Assembly (NCBI RefSeq): GCF_002836255.1
Contig: NZ_PJAU01000054.1
Coordinates: forward strand, 62,001-126,000
Length of the DNA: 64,000 nucleotides
From: Colwellia sp. 75C3
GTDB taxonomy: Bacteria > Pseudomonadota > Gammaproteobacteria > Enterobacterales > Alteromonadaceae
Direction: 5' to 3'
Made by a program: the position numbers and the translations under genes. Below the pieces are notes generated by a model. The model made no database searches. It worked only from the letters and a program-made list of their open reading frames with translations, and was not told the DNA's origin. Positions 45,160-54,448 of the stretch are shown here, in pieces; the stretch's first letter is position 1, and each line of letters starts with the position of its first letter.

Positions 45160-46325
45160 TAGCTTTCCTTTGCTTGACTGGTTTTTCGAGCCGATTTACG
45201 TTTAAGCATTGGAAATTTGGCTTTGAGAATTCGACCACTACTACGCTCTTTCATTAACAACATGACCCCGATAAATAAAGCACTGATATGTATGGGCCAC
45301 AAGCCAACAACACTTGGAATAGCATTCTTTTCAATTGCTGATCGCATTGACGTTAATAATAATAAATAGCCTAAAAATAACATTAAGGCGGGCAACAATT
45401 TACCAAATTTCCCCTGCCTAGGGTTAACAACACTTAACGGCACGGCTATAAAAACTAAAATGATGCAAAGTAAAGGAAAGGCGATTCGCCATTGAATAGT
45501 AGCCCGGTAAGCTGAATCTAATTCAGGGGGGATATTGTTATACAGCTCCAGTGTAGTTAACGCGCTTAATTTACGGTGTTGATGTTCAACTTCCTGATCT
45601 TTAATCTGTATATAATATTTGTCGAACGCAACAGATTGAAATTCTTTACTATCAATATCTCTGTGGTAACGAATACCATCACCTAATACGAGTTGCTGTG
45701 AGCCCTGCTCATCCTCAAAAACCTTGCCGGTTTTAGCGTACACTAAACTGGAATTGATAATACTTGCCTCGGCATTACCCGCTTTAGGTAACTGCGCTAC
45801 AAATACCTTATTAAAACTATTAGTTTCTCGGTCTTTATCATGAATAAAAACCACCGCATCTTGATTTCCTGTTTGTTGGAATCGTCCAGAGACTAACGCG
45901 CTTAGGCCAGAATCGGCTGCGAGCTCTTCTTTAACAGTATATTGGTATTCCGAGGCAAGCGGCGCAAGGTATAAAGTGAAAATTCCAGTTAGAATAGCGG
46001 TAATAACCGCCAACACTAAAGTCACGCGCACAACATACCACTCACTGACACCACAGGCGTGTAGTACGGTCATTTCACTGTCCGCATAAATGCGGCCATA
46101 AGCAAGTAAAACCCCTAAGAATAGGCTCAGCGGTAGAATAAACCCTGCAAGATCTGGTATTTTTAAGGCGATAAAAGTCATCACTAGTTGCCCTGGAATA
46201 CTGCCTTCTGAAGCATCCCCTAATACACGGACAAACTTTTGACTGATAAAAATAGTCATCAACACAAAAAATACAGCTAATTGTGTTTTGGCGACTTCTT
46301 TTAATAAATAACGAAAAATGATCAC
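45159..46325 (-). CDS. lptF: LPS export ABC transporter permease LptF
   Basis: Partner of LptG in LPS extraction. The frame is open to 46370, but a GTG at 46325 gives the family N-terminus (M)IIFRYLLKEVAKTQ and has GGGAT about six bases upstream, so I start there (388 residues). Seen are N-terminal helices, the cytoplasmic coupling motif (SEMTVLHACGVSEWYV), the periplasmic jellyroll and C-terminal helices with PLSVVNPRQGKFGKLLPAL. The C-terminal tail is Lys/Arg-rich. It is divergent from pepA, the usual gammaproteobacterial arrangement. Confidence 0.95.
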   Translation of the reverse strand: MIIFRYLLKEVAKTQLAVFFVLMTIFISQKFVRVLGDASEGSIPGQLVMTFIALKIPDLAGFILPLSLFLGVLLAYGRIYADSEMTVLHACGVSEWYVVRVTLVLAVITAILTGIFTLYLAPLASEYQYTVKEELAADSGLSALVSGRFQQTGNQDAVVFIHDKDRETNSFNKVFVAQLPKAGNAEASIINSSLVYAKTGKVFEDEQGSQQLVLGDGIRYHRDIDSKEFQSVAFDKYYIQIKDQEVEHQHRKLSALTTLELYNNIPPELDSAYRATIQWRIAFPLLCIILVFIAVPLSVVNPRQGKFGKLLPALMLFLGYLLLLTSMRSAIEKNAIPSVVGLWPIHISALFIGVMLLMKERSSGRILKAKFPMLKRKSARKTSQAKES

Positions 46326-46511
46326 AAAAAGATCCCGTAAAAACTTAGTTTTTTTCTGACATATTGGCAAATATTGAGTAAACTTGTCGTTTTCATAAGT
46401 AAACTATATAGTCAGTGTCTAACTAATATTGGTGAGTGCGACTATAATTATAGCCCTTAGCGATATCAATTGAATAGACAAGAGTGCTATTTTTTACTTA
46501 TTTTAGCAATT

Positions 46512-46777
46512 ATACCAAACAGATTAATTAATTAACCAACTTAGAGTTGTATTAGCAGAGCTTAGAACAAGTAAAATGAGTTAAACATAGTTATTCTATA
46601 TTTAATTCATTTTGTGATGTTATCAGTTTGCTAATAACCTCCCGAAGGGCGAGTTTAAAAGGCTTACATGCTGCGTTATTGATATTGACAAGGGAATAAC
46701 CATTCTCTTCAATCAATGCCTTGCCTCTAAGCCTTTTAATTCTCGCTAAGTGGTCAATTAATGAGTCCGGTTGGTAT
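46512..46777 (-). mobile_element. MITE-like element, short copy (266 bp)
   Basis: Bounded by ATACCAAACAGATTAATTAATT at the left and a right end ending in TTGGTAT; the two ends match as inverted repeats over about 30 bases with a few differences. No ORF. It is the same family as 35459-35783, in opposite orientation: shared blocks include GAGCTTAGAACAAGT, ACATAGTTATTCTATATTT, GTTATCAGTTTGCTAATAA, CTCCCGAAGGGCGAGT and GCCTTTTAATTCTCGCT. It lacks the extra hairpin segment of the long copy. It ends 43 bases before the pepA start, so it must affect or supply part of the lptF/pepA regulatory region. The rest of 46326-46820 is AT-rich with no gene. Confidence 0.75.
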
Positions 46778-46820
46778 GTATGCTAAATAAACACCTTATA
46801 AAATTGTAAAAGGAAAAGTC

Positions 46821-48326
46821 ATGGAGTTCAGTGTAAAAAGCGGCAGTCCCGAAAAACAACGTAGCGCTTGTATTGTTGTTGGTGTTTTTGAACCACGCAG
46901 ACTGAGCGGTACAGCCGAACAGCTTGATGAAATCAGTGAAGGCTACATTAGCAACCTTTTACGCAAAGGCGATTTAGAAGGTAAATCAGGGCAGATGTTA
47001 TTATTACATCACGTACCTAATATCTTAAGCGAACGCGTTTTATTAGTAGGCTGTGGTAAAGAAAGAGAACTTGATGAGCGTCAATACCGTCAAATAATTA
47101 CCAAAACAATTAACACCTTAAATGAAACAGGTTCAATGGAAGCAGTATGTTTCTTATCTGAATTACATGTTAAAGGTCGTGATATATATTGGAAAGTTCG
47201 CCAAGCAGTTGAAGCCGCACAAGATGGCTTATACAGTTTTGACAGCTTAAAAACACGTAAAGCAGAGGCTCGCCGCCCTTTACGTAAAATTATTTTCAAT
47301 GTACCAACTCGCCGTGAATTACCTATTGGTGAACGCGCAGTTGCTCATGCTTTAGCTATTTCTGAAGGTATTACTACCTGTAAAAATGTTGCTAACATGC
47401 CACCAAACATTTGTAATCCTGCCTATCTTGCTGAACAAGCCAAGATTCTTGAAAATGATTATGACAACGTTACAACTACGATTGTTGGCGAAAAAGAAAT
47501 GGAAGAGCTTGGTATGGGTTCATACCTAGCTGTTGGTCGTGGTTCAGTTAATGAATCACTAATGAGCATCATTAAATATGACGGCGCTGCTGATGATTCA
47601 AAACCACTGGTATTAGTGGGTAAAGGATTAACGTTTGATAGTGGTGGTATTTCATTAAAACCAGGTCTAGGCATGGATGAGATGAAATATGACATGGGCG
47701 GTGCTGCTGGTGTATTAGGTGCAATGCATGCTCTTGCTGAATTGCAATTACCTATCAATGTTATTGGTGTTTTAGCTGGCTGTGAAAACATGCCAAGCAG
47801 TAACGCATACCGTCCAGGTGATATATTAACGACTATGTCGGGTCAAACAGTTGAAGTACTTAATACCGATGCAGAAGGCCGTTTAGTATTATGTGATGCA
47901 CTTACTTATGTTGAACGTTTTAACCCTGATGCGGTTATTGATGTAGCTACGTTAACTGGCGCTTGTGTTGTTGCGTTAGGCGCACATGCAACCGGCTTAT
48001 TAAGTAGTCATAATCCTCTTGCCCATGAGTTATTAAATGCTTCAGAACAAAGTGGTGACAGAGCATGGCGTTTACCGTTATGGGATGATTATCAAGATCA
48101 ACTTGAAAGTCCATTTGCTGATTTTACCAATTTAGGTGGCAAAGAAGCGGGCACTATTACTGCGGCTTGTTTCTTATCTAAATTTACTAAGAAATATAAC
48201 TGGGCGCACTTAGATATTGCTGGCACAGCATGGCGCGGTGGTAAAAACAAAGGTTCAACAGGTCGCCCTGTAAGCATGCTAACGCAGTTTTTACTGAACC
48301 GTTCTGGTCAAGAACAAGGCGAGTAA
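46821..48326 (+). CDS. pepA: Cytosol (leucyl) aminopeptidase PepA
   Basis: A 501-residue M17 metallo-aminopeptidase that removes N-terminal residues from peptides; the E. coli protein also binds DNA in plasmid dimer resolution. The two-metal site is intact: [16 protein letters not shown] (Lys268), [12 protein letters not shown], and [10 protein letters not shown]. The N-terminal domain (about 1-165) is the DNA-binding/regulatory part. AGGA six bases before the ATG supports the start. The order pepA-holC-valS is standard for gammaproteobacteria. Confidence 0.97.
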   Translation: MEFSVKSGSPEKQRSACIVVGVFEPRRLSGTAEQLDEISEGYISNLLRKGDLEGKSGQMLLLHHVPNILSERVLLVGCGKERELDERQYRQIITKTINTLNETGSMEAVCFLSELHVKGRDIYWKVRQAVEAAQDGLYSFDSLKTRKAEARRPLRKIIFNVPTRRELPIGERAVAHALAISEGITTCKNVANMPPNICNPAYLAEQAKILENDYDNVTTTIVGEKEMEELGMGSYLAVGRGSVNESLMSIIKYDGAADDSKPLVLVGKGLTFDSGGISLKPGLGMDEMKYDMGGAAGVLGAMHALAELQLPINVIGVLAGCENMPSSNAYRPGDILTTMSGQTVEVLNTDAEGRLVLCDALTYVERFNPDAVIDVATLTGACVVALGAHATGLLSSHNPLAHELLNASEQSGDRAWRLPLWDDYQDQLESPFADFTNLGGKEAGTITAACFLSKFTKKYNWAHLDIAGTAWRGGKNKGSTGRPVSMLTQFLLNRSGQEQGE

Positions 48327-48355
48327 ATCGTCAGAGTAAATTGATAGAAAAAGAA

Positions 48356-48385
48356 TAAGCCCGAGTAGTTAACTACTCGGGCTTA
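48356..48385. terminator. Palindromic hairpin between pepA and holC
   Basis: TAAGCCCGAGTAGTT followed directly by AACTACTCGGGCTTA is a perfect 30-base palindrome with a GC-rich stem. No long T-run follows, so it may only partly stop pepA transcription before holC. Confidence 0.6.
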
Positions 48386-48419
48386 AGTATTTAAATTAGG
48401 CGAACTTAATTAGGCAAGA

Positions 48420-48905
48420 ATGATGCAAACCCAAGTAATGTTTTATCTACTTAAGGATGAAGTTACAGTTGAAGGGACAGACGAGAAAGAAGAAGATACT
48501 CGTTCTGCGATTTATCATGCCTGTTTGCAAGCCAGTCATTTCTATCGTCAAAATCAGCGTGTCTATATTTATGCACAAGACCAGCAACATGCTGAACAAA
48601 TTGATGAGATGCTTTGGGCATTTGATAGCGACAGTTTTGTACCACACAACCTAGTTGGTGAAGGTCCAAAACAAGGCGCTATGGTTGAAATAGGTTATCA
48701 AGCACCGCAAGGGCGTCGTCCTGTGCTTATTAATCTAAACAGTGAAGTACCTAACTTTGCCAACCAATTTCAATTCATAGTTGATTTCGTCCCCAGTGAT
48801 GAAACACGTAAGCAACAAGCGAGAGAACGCTTTAAAACTTGCCGACAATGGGGTTTTCAAGTTGATAACCAAGCGGTAACCGTTGTAGAAAAAACGGCTA
48901 GTTAG
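48420..48905 (+). CDS. holC: DNA polymerase III chi subunit
   Basis: A 161-residue protein of the clamp-loader complex; chi binds SSB and links it to the polymerase through psi. It matches the family by MQTQVMFYLLKDE at the N-terminus, CLQASHFYRQNQRVYIYAQD, DEMLWAFDSDSFVPHNLVGE and PVLINLNSEVP, and by its place between pepA and valS. Slightly longer than the E. coli protein (147). Two adjacent ATG codons (48420, 48423) are possible starts. Confidence 0.94.
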   Translation: MMQTQVMFYLLKDEVTVEGTDEKEEDTRSAIYHACLQASHFYRQNQRVYIYAQDQQHAEQIDEMLWAFDSDSFVPHNLVGEGPKQGAMVEIGYQAPQGRRPVLINLNSEVPNFANQFQFIVDFVPSDETRKQQARERFKTCRQWGFQVDNQAVTVVEKTAS

Positions 48906-49111
48906 CCGCTATTTTGACATAATCATTGGCACAAAAATAAATTCGAACAGTAGAAAAAAGACTAAATAAACACGAAAGTACCTAATTCAATAAACGTTGC
49001 ATTTATTATGCTGCAATTTTACTTTGTTGAGCCTTCACTGGTAAAAAATACTAATGAATAGTGCGGCAACAAAACATCGAACAACTATTAAACCTATTAC
49101 CGGATAAAATG

Positions 49112-51967
49112 ATGGAAAAAACCTTTAACCCTACCGACATTGAACAGTCCCTTTATACTAGCTGGGAAGAGCAAGGATACTTCAGCCCAACGGGTGAAGG
49201 TGAAAGTTACAGTATTGCTATTCCACCACCGAATGTTACTGGTAGCTTGCATATGGGTCATGCTTTTCAGCAAACCATCATGGATACGCTTATTCGTTAC
49301 CAACGTATGCAAGGTAAAAATACCTTATGGCAAACGGGTTGCGATCATGCGGGTATAGCAACACAAATGGTCGTTGAACGTAAAATTGCCGCAGAAGAAG
49401 ATAAAACTCGCCATGACTACGGTCGTGAAGGTTTTATCGATAAAATTTGGGAATGGAAAGAAGAATCTGGCGGCACTATTGGTAAACAAATGCGCCGCTT
49501 AGGTAACTCTATCGATTGGACTCGTGAACGCTTTACTATGGACGATGGTATGTCTGAAGCAGTACAAGAAGTATTTGTACGCTTATTTGAAGACGACCTT
49601 ATTTACCGTGGTAAACGTCTAGTAAATTGGGATCCAAAATTCCACACCGCTATTTCTGATTTAGAAGTAGAAAACAAAGATAAAAAAGGCCACATGTGGC
49701 ACTTACGTTACCCATTAGCTGACGGTGCAAAAACAGCTGAAGGTCTTGATTATTTAGTGGTAGCAACCACTCGTCCAGAAACCATGTTAGGTGATACTGG
49801 CGTTGCGGTTAACCCTGAAGATCCACGTTATAAAGATCTTATTGGTAAAAAAGTATTATTACCTTTAGTAAATCGTTTAATTCCAATTGTTGGTGATGAT
49901 CATGCTGACATGGATAAAGGTACGGGTTGTGTAAAAATCACCCCTGGACATGACTTTAACGATAATGAAGTGGGCAAACGTCATGCATTACCACAAATTA
50001 ACATCTTAGATAAAGATGCCGCTATTTTAGCAAGCGCTGAAGTTTATGATACTAAAGGTGAAGTCTGTAACGCTTACGATACTGAATTACCAAGCGAATT
50101 CGCTGGTATGGACCGTTTTGTCGCTCGTAAAGCTATCGTCGCTAAATTTGACGAACTCGGTTTATTGGTTGAAGTAAAGGATCATGATTTAGTTGCCCCT
50201 TACGGTGATAGATCTGGCGTTATCATTGAGCCACTACTAACTGACCAATGGTATGTACGTGTTGAGAAATTAGCAGGTCCTGCCGTTGAAGCTGTTAAAG
50301 ATGGTCAAATAGAGTTTGTACCTAAGCAATATGAAAACATGTATTTTTCTTGGATGAATAATATTCAAGATTGGTGTATCTCTCGTCAACTTTGGTGGGG
50401 ACATAGAATCCCAGCTTGGTATGATGAAAATGAAAAAGTTTATGTTGGCCGCACCGAAGAAGAAGTACGTGCAAACAATGACATTGCTAGTGACATGAAG
50501 CTACGTCAAGACGATGATGTTCTTGATACTTGGTTCTCATCAGCTTTATGGACTTTCTCAACCTTGGGCTGGCCAAAAAACACAGAAGATTTAAAAACCT
50601 TCCACCCTACTGATGTATTAGTAACAGGCTTTGACATTATTTTCTTCTGGGTTGCACGTATGATCATGATGACCATGCACTTCAACAAAGATGAAAATGG
50701 TAAAGCACAAATCCCTTTCAAAAAGATTTACATGACTGGCCTTATTCGCGATGAAAATGGCGATAAGATGAGTAAATCAAAAGGTAATGTGGTTGATCCG
50801 TTAGATATGATTGATGGTATTTCTCTTGAAGATCTACTTAAAAAACGTACTGGCAATATGATGCAACCAAAGCTTGCCAAGAAAATTGAAAAGCTTACCA
50901 GAAAAGAATACCCAGAAGGGATTGAAGCACACGGTACTGATGCGCTTCGTTTTACGCTAACATCTGTTGCAACAACGGGTCGTGATATTAGCTGGGACAT
51001 GAAACGTCTTGAAGGTTACCGTAACTTTACCAATAAGTTATGGAATGCTAGCCGATACGTGATGATGAATACCGAAGAATTTGATTGCGGGAAAGATGGC
51101 GGGGACATAGAGTTATCTCTTGCCGATCGTTGGATCATAGGTCAATTCGAGCAAACGGTAAAAACAGTACATGAAGCATTTGATACTTATCGTTTCGATC
51201 TTGCCTCACAAGCTTTGTATGAATTTACTTGGAACCAGTTCTGTGATTGGTATTTAGAGCTAACTAAACCGGTTTTATTTAAGGGTAATGAAGCACAACA
51301 ACGTGGCACACGTCATACCTTAGTAAACGTTTTAGAAGGTCTACTTCGTTTAATGCACCCTATCATGCCGTTTATTACAGAAACCATTTGGCAACGTGTT
51401 CAGCCAATGAGTCAGTTTGAAAAAAATGGTGATTCAATCATGATTCAAGCTTTCCCACAATTTAATGAAAACAATTGTGACCAGCAAGCCATCGACGATT
51501 TAGAATGGGTTAAACAATTCATTATCGCTATTCGTAACATTCGTGGTGAAATGGACATTTCGCCAAGTAAAGAATTACCTGTATTGCTTAAAAACGTTAA
51601 TGAAAACGATCAACGTCGCTTGGATGAAAATGAGCAGTTCTTAAGTTCACTAGCCAAATTAGAAAGCATTACGGTATTAGCGGACGATGAACAAGGTCCT
51701 GCTTCTGCCTCTGCTGTAGTTGGCGATTTATCTGTATTGATACCAATGGCAGGTTTAATTGATAAAGAAGCTGAACTAGCTCGTTTAGACAAAGCCATTG
51801 AAAAGCTTGAAAAAGAAGCAGGTAGAGTTCGCGGAAAGTTAGGTAACGAAAACTTTGTTAGTAAAGCCCCTGCTGCTGTAATTGAAAAAGAACAAGCAAA
51901 ATTAGCAGATGCTGAATCAACATTGGCTAAAATCCTTGAACAAAAAGTACAAATAGCGGCGCTCTAA
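49112..51967 (+). CDS. valS: Valyl-tRNA synthetase
   Basis: Charges tRNA-Val. The frame is open from a GTG at 49061 (968 codons), but starting at the second ATG of an ATGATG pair gives [12 protein letters not shown] and 951 residues, the same length as E. coli ValS, with GGA seven bases upstream. Class I motifs are present: [13 protein letters not shown] (HIGH type), the editing (CP1) domain with [29 protein letters not shown], and the C-terminal coiled coil typical of ValS. The anticodon-binding domain spans roughly 670-820. Confidence 0.97.
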   Translation: MEKTFNPTDIEQSLYTSWEEQGYFSPTGEGESYSIAIPPPNVTGSLHMGHAFQQTIMDTLIRYQRMQGKNTLWQTGCDHAGIATQMVVERKIAAEEDKTRHDYGREGFIDKIWEWKEESGGTIGKQMRRLGNSIDWTRERFTMDDGMSEAVQEVFVRLFEDDLIYRGKRLVNWDPKFHTAISDLEVENKDKKGHMWHLRYPLADGAKTAEGLDYLVVATTRPETMLGDTGVAVNPEDPRYKDLIGKKVLLPLVNRLIPIVGDDHADMDKGTGCVKITPGHDFNDNEVGKRHALPQINILDKDAAILASAEVYDTKGEVCNAYDTELPSEFAGMDRFVARKAIVAKFDELGLLVEVKDHDLVAPYGDRSGVIIEPLLTDQWYVRVEKLAGPAVEAVKDGQIEFVPKQYENMYFSWMNNIQDWCISRQLWWGHRIPAWYDENEKVYVGRTEEEVRANNDIASDMKLRQDDDVLDTWFSSALWTFSTLGWPKNTEDLKTFHPTDVLVTGFDIIFFWVARMIMMTMHFNKDENGKAQIPFKKIYMTGLIRDENGDKMSKSKGNVVDPLDMIDGISLEDLLKKRTGNMMQPKLAKKIEKLTRKEYPEGIEAHGTDALRFTLTSVATTGRDISWDMKRLEGYRNFTNKLWNASRYVMMNTEEFDCGKDGGDIELSLADRWIIGQFEQTVKTVHEAFDTYRFDLASQALYEFTWNQFCDWYLELTKPVLFKGNEAQQRGTRHTLVNVLEGLLRLMHPIMPFITETIWQRVQPMSQFEKNGDSIMIQAFPQFNENNCDQQAIDDLEWVKQFIIAIRNIRGEMDISPSKELPVLLKNVNENDQRRLDENEQFLSSLAKLESITVLADDEQGPASASAVVGDLSVLIPMAGLIDKEAELARLDKAIEKLEKEAGRVRGKLGNENFVSKAPAAVIEKEQAKLADAESTLAKILEQKVQIAAL

Positions 51968-52464
51968 TTTAAATAGTTAAGCTGATAGAGTTAAACTAAA
52001 TAGATAAGCTAAAAACGAAAAAATGACGGCTACCCTAAATAGCCGTCATTTTTATTGTCTACACCCTCCTTCCCTCAAGCCCCCGCTTATTCGACTATTA
52101 GCACTGCCTTTGATAGTTACTCTCATTTAAACAAAGAAATTTTGAACTATTCTGCTTTTTTATAAAGCAAATTAAAAACAACTATGGTAGACTGCTTCCG
52201 CGTTGAGTTCTTGCGTTGCAGATGAAGGTTTATACTGACTTTTGTTGTAGTTTTCTATCTGATGCACATAGTGTACTGATTATTCTACACAGGCAGGTTT
52301 AGACAATGCAAACTATTGTTTGAAACAATGATTGTGTCGAATATGGTTTGTTTCCTTCCTCTTCCTGTACTTTTGGTAGAGGGCACTTACTCGGGTGAAA
52401 ACGGTTTCTACCTATTTTGGGATAGAGCCACAATATTATTTTATGATTACAGGAAAATGTTAGT
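51968..52464. other. valS 3' region and long leader of the cold-shock gene
   Basis: After the valS terminator the stretch 52054-52464 is gene-free and probably holds the promoter and a long 5' leader of the cold-shock gene, as in cspA genes of other bacteria. TGCGTTGCAGA at 52212-52222 loosely resembles the E. coli cold box (7 of 11). Several short inverted repeats (for example AAACTATTGTTTGAAACAATG near 52310) could form leader structures. The promoter cannot be placed with confidence. Confidence 0.45.
52019..52053 (+). terminator. valS terminator
   Basis: AAATGACGGCT and AGCCGTCATTT pair around a 9-base loop, followed by T-rich sequence. Confidence 0.9.
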
Positions 52465-52674
52465 ATGTCTGATACAGTTACTGGTAAAGTTAAATTTTTC
52501 AACGAAACTAAAGGTTTCGGTTTTATAGAGCAAGAAAATGGTCCTGACGTGTTTGTTCACTTCAGCGCTATCTCTGGAGACGGTTTCCGTACTCTAGCTG
52601 ACGGTCAAGCAGTTACTTTTACTGTTAAACAAGGTCAAAAAGGCCCTGAAGCAGAAAACGTACTAGCTGTATAA
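52465..52674 (+). CDS. cspA: Cold-shock protein, CspA family
   Basis: A 69-residue cold-shock domain protein that binds single-stranded RNA/DNA and melts RNA structure at low temperature. RNP1 (KGFGFIEQ) and RNP2 (DVFVHFSAI) are intact, and the length is standard. It has a long AT-rich leader, AGGAAAA ahead of the ATG and its own terminator, so it is a single-gene unit. The organism surely has paralogues; which E. coli Csp it corresponds to cannot be told. Confidence 0.96.
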   Translation: MSDTVTGKVKFFNETKGFGFIEQENGPDVFVHFSAISGDGFRTLADGQAVTFTVKQGQKGPEAENVLAV

Positions 52675-52695
52675 GTTTAACTTATAAGCTAATCT

Positions 52696-52737
52696 AAAAA
52701 AACGAAGCATGAGTTCAACTCGTCCTTCGTTTTTTTG
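52696..52737 (+). terminator. Cold-shock gene terminator
   Basis: AAAACGAAG and CTTCGTTTT pair, with an inner GAGT/ACTC stem, followed by a long T-run. The remaining sequence to 52904 shows no further feature. Confidence 0.88.
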
Positions 52738-52904
52738 TGTCTGCAATTTAATAAAATCAAAGCAGAAAATATAAAACAGAAAATCAAAAATAGAAAACAC
52801 TCCGCTCCAAAGTATCTTCACGAAGTGAGCTACTCGCAATAATTTTAGTTAAAGTGATCACCGAAATGACCACGACATTATTCAATTACCTATCACGCAT
52901 GTTA

Positions 52905-53672
52905 TCAATTAAATTTGTAGCGCCCCTTCCTTAGTAATTCAATGACCCAAATAAAACCCGTTAGGCAAAAGGCTAATGTTAATAAAGCAAAGAAGGTTAT
53001 TTGGCCATTATTAAAACCACCTACCGAGCCTTCACCTAGAAAAGGGTAATCCATAAAGTGCAGCATAAAGAAGAAATCAACAAATCGTTTATCTTCATTA
53101 CTGTGCCCGACTAAACGTCCTGAACTCGCATCCACATAAACACTCGTCTCTAAGTCATCTGAAAAGTTGACCTGCCAAACGGTATTTTTTTCTTTGAGCA
53201 TATCTGCAATAGGTGGTTCAAGTTTAACTACCCCGCTAATATCTCCAGAACCTTTATAGCTTGCTTGTGCTAGCCTACTTGCGACATTACTATCAACGAC
53301 TAACTCTGTTCCTGCATAGGCATCAACCAAGCTATAGTCGCTCTTGAAATGGCTATAAAGTCCCTTATCATGGGTTAATAAGTAGTAAGGCTGTCCTAAT
53401 CGCTGCACCAAAACAACTTCACTCACTTGGGTATTACTTTTTGCAATGATTGAATTGGAGTTGAGTAAACGCTGGCTATCAATTTGTTGGGTGACAACAG
53501 TTTGCTTATTATGATTACCACGGGCTTTATTGTGATCCATCAAATTAAAAAACAAGCCCGTACCTAGCCAAATGAACAATTGTATAAAAACTAACAGCGA
53601 TAACCATTTATGCAATGACTTAACTGTTGATAACTTAAATAACTTCGACTTATGCTTATTAATTTTTTTCAT
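52905..53672 (-). CDS. PepSY-type membrane protein (second of pair)
   Basis: A 255-residue protein with an N-terminal membrane helix (LHKWLSLLVFIQLFIWLGTG), a periplasmic domain of about 150 residues with PepSY-like strands (TVWQVNFSDDLETSVYVDA, SSGRLVGH), a DFFFMLHFMDYP segment and a C-terminal helix (ITFFALLTLAFCLTGFIWVI). The frame continues upstream to 53762, but the ATG at 53672, overlapping the previous gene by 14 bases, fits the layout of its paralogue. PepSY domains are known as protease-inhibitory or redox-associated modules; exact function is unknown. It is the last gene of a three-gene operon. Confidence 0.8.
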   Translation of the reverse strand: MKKINKHKSKLFKLSTVKSLHKWLSLLVFIQLFIWLGTGLFFNLMDHNKARGNHNKQTVVTQQIDSQRLLNSNSIIAKSNTQVSEVVLVQRLGQPYYLLTHDKGLYSHFKSDYSLVDAYAGTELVVDSNVASRLAQASYKGSGDISGVVKLEPPIADMLKEKNTVWQVNFSDDLETSVYVDASSGRLVGHSNEDKRFVDFFFMLHFMDYPFLGEGSVGGFNNGQITFFALLTLAFCLTGFIWVIELLRKGRYKFN

Positions 53673-54435
53673 TGGTTGCCTCAGCCTTATCATCTTTAAG
53701 CTTTCTTCTACTTGGTTTATTTTTCGACGCCGATCTTTTAGAAGGACGGTGCTGAGGAGCAAGACGATAATAAGTTAGTACTAAGCCAAATATACTGGCG
53801 ATAAAAGCAAACACAGTAAATAACAATAACAACTTATTATCAGCTTCCCCGTCGGTATAATCCATAACATGAAAGACAAACATCCAATCAAATAAGCGCC
53901 AAAAGTTATGCCGCTTCGTTACTAATTGGCCCGAGTTCGCACTAATATAAAAGCTAGGGCTGGCGAAATCATCAAAATCTATGCGCCATACGGGTAGATG
54001 TCTACCACTTAGCTCACCCGGAGAATTATCAGTAAGCAACTCAACCTTGGCTATAGTGACACTTTTGTCGTTATACAGCTCTTTAGCGATAGAAATAGCT
54101 AGCGGCTCGTTAATTGGCGATAGTTGCTGGCCATCAAACGCTGAAACTAGCACTTTCTTTTTATCAACATTAAAGCGGTAAACAGCTTTCTTTAACATAA
54201 AGCCAAGTTCTATTGCTGTCGCCTGAGGATGTACTTCCAGTAGCTCTTTAAAAGAGTATTCAACTTGTTCAGCGGTGAGTGTTTTTTGCTTTTTAGCAAC
54301 TAAGGTATCTCCATGAATATAATCAATATCCATTAACACCATATACGTCCCGGTAATAGACCAGGTTAATAGCTGCAGTCCGACAAAAAGCATCAACCAT
54401 TTGTGATATTTTCTACTCGTTCTATGTAAAGACAC
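53659..54435 (-). CDS. PepSY-type membrane protein (first of pair)
   Basis: A 258-residue paralogue of the following gene: N-terminal helix (YHKWLMLFVGLQLLTWSITG), periplasmic PepSY-like domain ending in PVWRIDFDDFASPSFYISA and NSGQLVTKRHNFWRLFDWMF, the shared FHVMDYTD, then a helix (LLLFTVFAFIASIFGLVLTYY) and a basic Lys/Arg-rich tail. The pair keeps the HKW start, two helices and the W-R-(I/V)-(D/N)-F core, so they come from a duplication and may form a heterodimer. It lies 13 bases after the C15-like gene. Confidence 0.82.
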   Translation of the reverse strand: MSLHRTSRKYHKWLMLFVGLQLLTWSITGTYMVLMDIDYIHGDTLVAKKQKTLTAEQVEYSFKELLEVHPQATAIELGFMLKKAVYRFNVDKKKVLVSAFDGQQLSPINEPLAISIAKELYNDKSVTIAKVELLTDNSPGELSGRHLPVWRIDFDDFASPSFYISANSGQLVTKRHNFWRLFDWMFVFHVMDYTDGEADNKLLLLFTVFAFIASIFGLVLTYYRLAPQHRPSKRSASKNKPSRRKLKDDKAEATNEKN

Positions 54436-54448
54436 TACTGATCTTCCT

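Noticed and set aside
47090..47791. Minus-strand frames inside pepA
   Set aside because: They are antisense to a strongly conserved enzyme gene and show no protein family pattern.
49061..49111. GTG start extending ValS by 17 residues
   Set aside because: The internal ATG gives the standard 951-residue length and N-terminus with a better placed ribosome binding site.
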